DNA from: Fuscovulum blasticum DSM 2131
Lineage (GTDB): Bacteria > Pseudomonadota > Alphaproteobacteria > Rhodobacterales > Rhodobacteraceae
Assembly (NCBI RefSeq): GCF_003034965.1
Contig: NZ_PZKE01000022.1
Coordinates: 1-36,692, forward strand
Length of the DNA: 36,692 nucleotides
Reading direction: 5' to 3'
Shown here: positions 32,133 through 36,692 of the stretch, in pieces
How the letters are laid out: each line of letters begins with the position of its first letter
How positions within the stretch are numbered: the stretch's first letter is position 1
Notes under the pieces: model-generated
What the model was told of the DNA's origin: nothing
What the model saw: the letters and a program-made list of their open reading frames with translations, nothing else
Databases searched by the model: none
Made by a program: the position numbers and the translations under genes

Positions 32133-32429
32133 ATGGGATTCTTCACCAAGCAAACCGAGCGGGTGCCCTGCACCGTCGAAATCTCTCACCGCTTCGAAAG
32201 CCTGCACGCCCATGTCCGCTTCAACAACGGCGCGGTCGTGAACCCGGGGGACGAAGTCCTTGTCCATGGTGCGCCGGTTATGGCCGCCTATGGTGAGGTC
32301 GTCGTCGAAGACCGCATCGCCACGATCACCCGCGCCTCGACGATCGAGCGCTGGTGGACGCGGCTGACCGGCGATCTGGAATTCATGGAGCTTTGCGAAT
32401 TCTCCTTCTCGGATGAGGTGACGGTATGA
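32133..32429 (+). CDS. Conserved 98-residue protein between puhC and acsF
   Basis: A soluble 98-residue protein starting MGFFTKQTERVPCTVEIS, preceded by GAGGGGGC. It has no cysteine-pair or membrane motif and reads as a beta-rich domain (HAHVRFNNGAVVNPGDEVLVHG...). A gene in this slot, between puhC and acsF, is usual in Rhodobacterales photosynthesis clusters. The ATG of acsF overlaps its stop, so it is translated with acsF; that hints at a role with the aerobic cyclase, but this is inference. Function is not established. Confidence 0.88.
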   Translation: MGFFTKQTERVPCTVEISHRFESLHAHVRFNNGAVVNPGDEVLVHGAPVMAAYGEVVVEDRIATITRASTIERWWTRLTGDLEFMELCEFSFSDEVTV

Positions 32430-33526
32430 GAGACACTTCCCACGACACCGCCCATGGCGAGTTGCACTCCGAGATTTCGGATCGGTTCGACACCACGGCC
32501 ATGGCGACCGAAACCACGCTGCTGAACCCGCGGTTCTACACCACCGATTTCGATGAGATGGACCGCATCGACGTGACCCCGGTCCGCAAGGACTGGGACG
32601 CGCTGATCGCGCAGATGAAGTCTGACCCGAACAAGGGCCACTTCAAGAAGACGGCCGATTGGGATCACGTTGACTGGGATGGCATGGACCCTGCCCTTCG
32701 GGCCGAGTTCATCGACTTCCTCGTATCGTCCTGCACGGCCGAGTTTTCCGGCTGTGTGCTGTACAAGGAGATGAAGCGGCGCGGCAACAACCCCGACATC
32801 TGCGAGCTGTTCAGCTACATGAGCCGGGACGAGGCACGCCACGCGGGTTTCATCAACGACGCGCTGCGCGAGGCGGGCGTGGCCGTGAACCTGGGCTTCC
32901 TGACCAAGGCCAAGAAGTACACCTACTTCCGGCCCAAGTTCATCTACTACGCCACCTACCTGTCGGAAAAGATCGGCTACGCCCGTTACATCACCATCTT
33001 CCGCCACCTGGAAGCGCACCCCGAGCATCGGTTCCACCCGATCTTCAAGTGGTTCAAGGAATGGTGCAACGACGAGTTCAGCCATGGCGAGGCCTTCGCC
33101 CTGCTGATGCGCACCGACCCCAAGATCACCGAGACCTGGGCGGCGCGGATGTGGATCCGCTTCTTCCTGGTGGCCGTCTATTCGACCATGTGGGTGCGCG
33201 ACCATGCCCGCAAGGATTTCCACCGCGCCCTTGGCGTCGACATCGACTGGTACGACCAGGAGGTCTACCGCAAGACCAGCGCCATCGCGCGTCAGGTCTT
33301 CCCGGTGGAAATCGACATCGACCATCCGCGCTGGATTCCCAACCTGCGGCGGATGAACGAGGCCTTCATCGCCATGGATGCCGCCCGCAAGCAGGGCGGT
33401 GTCGGCGGCTGGTTCGTCGGCAAGCTTGCCACGATCAAGGCGGCGCGGGCCTTCGTGGCGCTCTACTTCATCCCGGTCATTCGCAACACCCCGCCGGCCT
33501 CGGTCCGGCTGGAGCCGTCGTATTGA
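32426..33526 (+). CDS. acsF: Aerobic Mg-protoporphyrin IX monomethyl ester oxidative cyclase
   Basis: AcsF is the di-iron enzyme that closes ring E with molecular oxygen. The 366-residue protein carries the ferritin-like iron ligands, seen in SRDEARHAG and NDEFSHGEAF plus the upstream glutamate of FSGCVLYKEMKR. It is the oxygen-dependent counterpart of BchE, and both are retained here. The ATG overlaps the previous stop (ATGA). A structured 97-base gap follows before puhE. Confidence 0.96.
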   Translation: MRDTSHDTAHGELHSEISDRFDTTAMATETTLLNPRFYTTDFDEMDRIDVTPVRKDWDALIAQMKSDPNKGHFKKTADWDHVDWDGMDPALRAEFIDFLVSSCTAEFSGCVLYKEMKRRGNNPDICELFSYMSRDEARHAGFINDALREAGVAVNLGFLTKAKKYTYFRPKFIYYATYLSEKIGYARYITIFRHLEAHPEHRFHPIFKWFKEWCNDEFSHGEAFALLMRTDPKITETWAARMWIRFFLVAVYSTMWVRDHARKDFHRALGVDIDWYDQEVYRKTSAIARQVFPVEIDIDHPRWIPNLRRMNEAFIAMDAARKQGGVGGWFVGKLATIKAARAFVALYFIPVIRNTPPASVRLEPSY

Positions 33527-33541
33527 CCCGGGTTCCTGATA

Positions 33542-33623
33542 CCGCTGTTCCGGCAGCGGGTGGCCTTGCGGGATGGGCGCGTCCCGCGGGCCTGTGCGGC
33601 TCCTCCTTCGGGGGGGGCCGCGC
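33542..33623 (+). promoter_or_regulatory. Three tandem RNA hairpins in the acsF-puhE gap; last one hides the puhE ribosome-binding site
   Basis: Hairpin 1 (33542-33559): CCGCTG / CAGCGG. Hairpin 2 (33568-33587): GCGGGA / TCCCGC. Hairpin 3 (33594-33623): a 13-bp stem with three G-U pairs capped by the stable C(UUCG)G loop. Its 3' arm contains the run of G residues that would be the puhE Shine-Dalgarno, and it ends at the base before the puhE ATG. It could protect the acsF 3' end or limit puhE translation. Confidence 0.6.
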
Positions 33624-34469
33624 ATGAACAATCCCTGGATCGTCGTGCTGACGGCCATCTTCGTCTGGTGGTTCTCGACCGGCGCGATCCTGTGGCGCGT
33701 GCGCCATGCCGACAGGCTGGGCCATGAGGCACATCTTCTGTCGGTGTTCTATACCCTGCCGCTGCTGGGCGGCGGCTTTTACGGGCTGCACGATTCGCTG
33801 ACCGATCCTTCGGTCACCGGCGCCTATGTCGCCTTCCTGTCGGCCCTGGCGATCTGGGGCTGGTTCGAGGTGGCCTTCCTGTCGGGCGTGATCACCGGCC
33901 CGAACACCCGGCCCTGCCCGCCCTTCGCACCGCAATGGGAACGCTTCCTGCGCGCGACGGGCACGATCCTGTGGCACGAACTGGCGCTGATCGCCACGTT
34001 GACGGTCATCCTCGTCGTGTCCTGGGGTGCCACGAACGAATTCGGCCTGTGGACCTTCGTGATCCTGTTCTTCGCCCGCATCTCGGCCAAGCTTAACCTG
34101 TTCTTCGGCGTGCCGCGCATCCATACCGAATTTCTGCCGCGGCCGCTGTCGCATCTGGCCAGCCACTTCCGTCACGCCTCGATGAACTGGGTCTTTCCGG
34201 TCTCGATCACGGCGCTCAGCTTTGCCATCTCTTGCTGGCTGGAACGCGCCCTGGCGGCCGAAAGCGACGCCAGCCTCGTCGGCCACATGCTTCTGGCCGC
34301 GCTGACCGCGCTCGCCCTTCTGGAACACTGGTTCATGGTGGTGCCGCTGCCCGACCAGAAACTCTGGCGCTGGATGCTGCCAGAGGCCACCCCTTCCGCC
34401 CGGAAAACCCGGGTTCCTTCGACCATCGGGACCAAGTCGCCCGAGGTCCTTCCGACAGCAAGGAACTGA
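33624..34469 (+). CDS. puhE: PuhE, photosynthetic complex assembly membrane protein (DUF3623)
   Basis: A 281-residue polytopic membrane protein with about seven helices, starting MNNPWIVVLTAIFVWWFSTGAILWRVRHAD. The GGGFYGLHDSLTD and EFLPRPLSHLASHFRHASMNW segments fit PuhE (formerly Orf274 in R. capsulatus), thought to modulate pigment or reaction-centre assembly. An in-frame ATG at 33573 would add 17 residues (MGASRGPVRLLLRGGPR) encoded across the hairpins; ATG 33624 matches the family start but lies directly after a stable stem. It ends 3 bases before hemA. Confidence 0.92.
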   Translation: MNNPWIVVLTAIFVWWFSTGAILWRVRHADRLGHEAHLLSVFYTLPLLGGGFYGLHDSLTDPSVTGAYVAFLSALAIWGWFEVAFLSGVITGPNTRPCPPFAPQWERFLRATGTILWHELALIATLTVILVVSWGATNEFGLWTFVILFFARISAKLNLFFGVPRIHTEFLPRPLSHLASHFRHASMNWVFPVSITALSFAISCWLERALAAESDASLVGHMLLAALTALALLEHWFMVVPLPDQKLWRWMLPEATPSARKTRVPSTIGTKSPEVLPTARN

Positions 34470-34472
34470 CAG

Positions 34473-35684
34473 ATGGACTTCAACGCCCATTTCGCCACCC
34501 AGCTTGAAGCGCTGAAGGCCGAAGGGAACTATCGCATCTTCGCCGACCTCGAACGCCGCTGCGGGGCCTTCCCGCAGGCCGGTTGCCACCGCGAGGGCGG
34601 GGTCGAGAACGTCACCGTCTGGTGTTCGAACGACTATCTCGGCATGGGCCAGAACCCCGAGGTGGTGCAGGCCATGGTGGAAACCGTGCAGGCCTGCGGC
34701 ACCGGCGCCGGCGGCACCCGCAACATCAGCGGCAACACCGTGCACCACCTGGCGCTTGAGGCCGAGCTGGCCGACCTGCACGGCAAGGAAAAGGCGCTGC
34801 TGTTCACCAGCGGCTACGTCTCGAACTGGGCCGCGCTGTCAACGCTGGGCGCCAAGATCCCGGGTGCGGTGATCCTGTCGGACGAAAAGAACCACGCCTC
34901 GATGATCGAGGGCATTCGCCATTCCCGCGCCGACAAGGCGCTGTGGAAGCACAACGACTGGCGCGACCTTGACCGCAAGCTGCACGCCGTGGGCGACCGG
35001 CCCAAGATCGTGGCGTTTGAATCGGTCTATTCGATGGACGGCGACGTCGCCCCCATCCGCGAGATCATCGAGGTCTGCGAAGCCCATGGCGCGCTGAGCT
35101 ACATCGACGAGGTCCATGCCGTCGGCATGTACGGCCCGCGCGGCGGTGGCGTCAGCGAAGAGCTGGGCCTTGCCGACCGCATCGACGTGATCGAGGGCAC
35201 GCTGGGCAAGGCCTTCGGCGTGGTCGGCGGCTACATCACCGGCAGCGCGGCGCTGGTGGACTTTGTGCGCAGCTATGCGTCGGGCTTCATCTTCACCACC
35301 GCCCTGCCGCCCGCCGTGGCGGCTGCGGCAACCGCCTCGATCCGGCATCTGAAGACCAGCACCGCGGAACGCAGCGCCCAGAAGGCCCGCGTGGCCGAAG
35401 TGCGTGCCCGGCTTGACCGCGCCGGCATCCCGCATCTGGCCAACGAAAGCCACATCATCCCGGTGATGATCGGCGACCCGGTGAAATGCCGGATGCTGAG
35501 CGACATCCTGATGCGCGACTGGGGAATTTACGTCCAGCCGATCAACTATCCGACCGTACCCAAGGGCACCGAACGGCTGCGTATCACCCCCGGCCCGGCC
35601 CATTCCACGGCCGACATCGACCACCTCATGACCGCGCTCACGTCATTGTGGTCAAGGTGTGCAGTCTCTCATGCCGTGGCCTGA
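34473..35684 (+). CDS. hemA: 5-aminolevulinate synthase
   Basis: HemA joins glycine and succinyl-CoA in the first tetrapyrrole step, with pyridoxal phosphate. The 403-residue length is typical of alphaproteobacterial ALAS. Lys246 in GTLGKAFG is the likely PLP lysine, and [13 protein letters not shown] holds the cofactor aspartate. AAGGAA precedes the start. Its place after puhE ties tetrapyrrole supply to the photosynthesis run. A second ALAS gene may exist elsewhere but cannot be seen here. Confidence 0.97.
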   Translation: MDFNAHFATQLEALKAEGNYRIFADLERRCGAFPQAGCHREGGVENVTVWCSNDYLGMGQNPEVVQAMVETVQACGTGAGGTRNISGNTVHHLALEAELADLHGKEKALLFTSGYVSNWAALSTLGAKIPGAVILSDEKNHASMIEGIRHSRADKALWKHNDWRDLDRKLHAVGDRPKIVAFESVYSMDGDVAPIREIIEVCEAHGALSYIDEVHAVGMYGPRGGGVSEELGLADRIDVIEGTLGKAFGVVGGYITGSAALVDFVRSYASGFIFTTALPPAVAAAATASIRHLKTSTAERSAQKARVAEVRARLDRAGIPHLANESHIIPVMIGDPVKCRMLSDILMRDWGIYVQPINYPTVPKGTERLRITPGPAHSTADIDHLMTALTSLWSRCAVSHAVA

Positions 35685-35773
35685 GCTAAAATCTGCATCC
35701 GCGCCATTCTGACCCATTGCCTTTCCTTTGCAGTGGATCATTTGCTTCGCACAGTCTGTAACTGGAGGACCCC

Positions 35774-36316
35774 ATGAGACTGACCCTCACTGCCGTCGCC
35801 CTAGCCTTCGCCGCGGCGCCCGTCCTTGCACAGGACGCGCCGACCGGTGACGCCGCAGCGGGCGCCAAGGTGTTCAACAAATGCCAGACCTGCCACATGG
35901 TCGTGGCCCCCGATGGCACCGTTCTGGCTGGCAAGGCCGGCAAGACCGGGCCGAACCTCTACGGCATCAACGGCCGTCCGGCCGCCAGCTACCCGGACTT
36001 CGCCTATGGCGACGGTCTCAAGGAACTGGGCGCCGCGGGCGAAGTCTGGAACGAGGCGGACTTCCTGCAATACGTTGCCGACCCGACCAAGTTCATCAAG
36101 ACCAAGACCGGCGACACCAAGGCGAAGGGCAAGATGACCTTCAAGCTTCCCAACGAAAAGGAAGCACATGATGTCTGGGCCTTCCTGAACTCGCTGGCGC
36201 CCGCCCCGGCGGCGGCTGAAGCTGCTCCGGCGGCCGATGCGGCAGCGGCTCCGGCCGCCGATGCTGCCCCGGCGGCCGAGCCCGCCGCGGAAGGCGCCGC
36301 GACCACCAATCCCTGA
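35774..36316 (+). CDS. cycA: Cytochrome c2 with Ala/Pro-rich C-terminal extension
   Basis: Periplasmic electron carrier from cytochrome bc1 to the reaction centre. A signal peptide (MRLTLTAVALAFAAAPVLA, cleaved near residue 19-20) leads into the haem-binding CQTCH (37-41). Met121 in KGKMTFKLP is the sixth ligand, and the core closely matches Rhodobacter cytochrome c2. After about residue 141 comes a 39-residue low-complexity tail of repeated AAPAADA units ending TTNP, absent from R. sphaeroides cytochrome c2. CTGGAGG lies before the ATG. The 89-base gap after hemA may hold its own promoter, but I see no clear motif. Confidence 0.95.
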   Translation: MRLTLTAVALAFAAAPVLAQDAPTGDAAAGAKVFNKCQTCHMVVAPDGTVLAGKAGKTGPNLYGINGRPAASYPDFAYGDGLKELGAAGEVWNEADFLQYVADPTKFIKTKTGDTKAKGKMTFKLPNEKEAHDVWAFLNSLAPAPAAAEAAPAADAAAAPAADAAPAAEPAAEGAATTNP

Positions 36317-36338
36317 TTTCGGGAACCATCCATGGCGT

Positions 36339-36374
36339 GCCCCGCAGGTCTGACCTGCGGGGCCGTTTCATTTG
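36339..36374 (+). terminator. Intrinsic terminator after cycA
   Basis: A perfect 11-bp stem (GCCCCGCAGGT / ACCTGCGGGGC) with a CTG loop is followed by CGTTTCATTT. It is the first convincing terminator on this strand after bchF, 22 bases past the cycA stop, and lies before the convergent dmsC-like gene. Confidence 0.85.
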
Positions 36375-36378
36375 GGGC

Positions 36379-36692
36379 TTATCTCTGCCCGTAATACAGG
36401 CCGACGACATGTTCGGCCTCGGCAAAGAACAGCCACCGCGCCGCGAAGGCCCCGGCAAGATGTGACAGCGTTGCCAGCGCCACCGCCAGATGCGCCGGCA
36501 GAACGGCCAGCAGCAGCGCCGGCAGCACGCAGGCCAGCACCACCGCAATCACTCGCAGCTTCGCCGAATGACGGCGGCCCACCACATGGATCATCTCGCG
36601 CATCAGATAGTTGGGCGAGGTATGGGGCTGTTCGAACACCGAAGGCTTGCCCATCCTGTCCAGCCCCGTCGCGCTGCCCAGCGTTGCCCCCC
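36379..36692 (-). CDS. DmsC-like membrane anchor subunit (C-terminal part, cut by window edge)
   Basis: The frame is open to the window edge on the minus strand; the visible C-terminal part is about 103 residues. The segment FEQPHTSPNYLMREMIHVVGRRHSAKLR followed by a membrane helix and the end FFAEAEHVVGLYYGQR resembles the C-terminal part of DmsC, the quinol-oxidising membrane anchor of DMSO reductase-type molybdoenzymes. The ATG at 36654 is internal. No other subunit is visible. The gene converges on cycA and lies beyond its terminator, so it is outside the photosynthesis run. Confidence 0.65.
   Translation of the reverse strand, partial: GATLGSATGLDRMGKPSVFEQPHTSPNYLMREMIHVVGRRHSAKLRVIAVVLACVLPALLLAVLPAHLAVALATLSHLAGAFAARWLFFAEAEHVVGLYYGQR

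Overview
The window is a GC-rich alphaproteobacterial chromosome segment carrying most of a photosynthesis gene cluster. Gene content and order (tspO-crtB-crtI / crtA-bchI-bchD-bchO / idi-bchP-pucC-like-bchG / bchJ-bchE / ppsR-ppaA / bchFNBHLM-lhaA-puhABC-orf-acsF-puhE-hemA-cycA) are those of a purple non-sulfur or aerobic anoxygenic phototroph of the Rhodobacter/Roseobacter group (Rhodobacterales). crtA implies carotenoids of the spheroidene/spheroidenone series.

Layout. 1-3096 (+): housekeeping flank with the end of cvpA, purF, a DUF1801 gene and an SDR gene. 3088-6224 (-): tspO, crtB and crtI, fired from a divergent control region holding two PpsR/CrtJ palindromes. 6344-10862 (+): crtA, the Mg-chelatase genes bchI and bchD, an unreported 56-residue zinc-ribbon ORF, and bchO. 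10925-14879 (-): the bchG, PucC-like, bchP, idi operon behind one PpsR box. 15000-17403 (-): bchE-bchJ behind a compact PpsR/FnrL-like control region. 17581-19906 (-): ppaA-ppsR, ending in a clear intrinsic terminator. 20185-36316 (+): a 16-kb superoperon-like run from bchF to cycA with no intrinsic terminator seen until after cycA. The right edge holds the C-terminal end of a DmsC-like membrane anchor.

How it works together. HemA makes 5-aminolevulinate. BchHID inserts Mg, BchM methylates, and BchE (oxygen-independent) or AcsF (oxygen-dependent) closes ring E. BchNBL reduces protochlorophyllide and BchF hydrates the vinyl group. BchG and BchP attach and reduce the isoprenoid tail, and Idi feeds isoprenoid supply. 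CrtB, CrtI and CrtA make carotenoid. LhaA, PuhB, PuhC, PuhE and the PucC-like protein help assemble light-harvesting and reaction-centre complexes, whose H subunit is PuhA. Cytochrome c2 carries electrons. PpsR (with the redox cysteine pair) and its antirepressor PpaA are encoded inside the set of promoters that carry PpsR boxes.

Notable points. crtC, crtD, crtE, crtF, bchCXYZ and pufBALM are absent, so the cluster is split. bchD appears to start at a non-AUG codon (AUC in a TGATC overlap with bchI). A hairpin with a UUCG loop abuts the puhE start codon. Cytochrome c2 has a 39-residue Ala/Pro tail. No tRNA, rRNA, CRISPR or mobile element was seen, and no gene-free gap exceeds about 280 bases.
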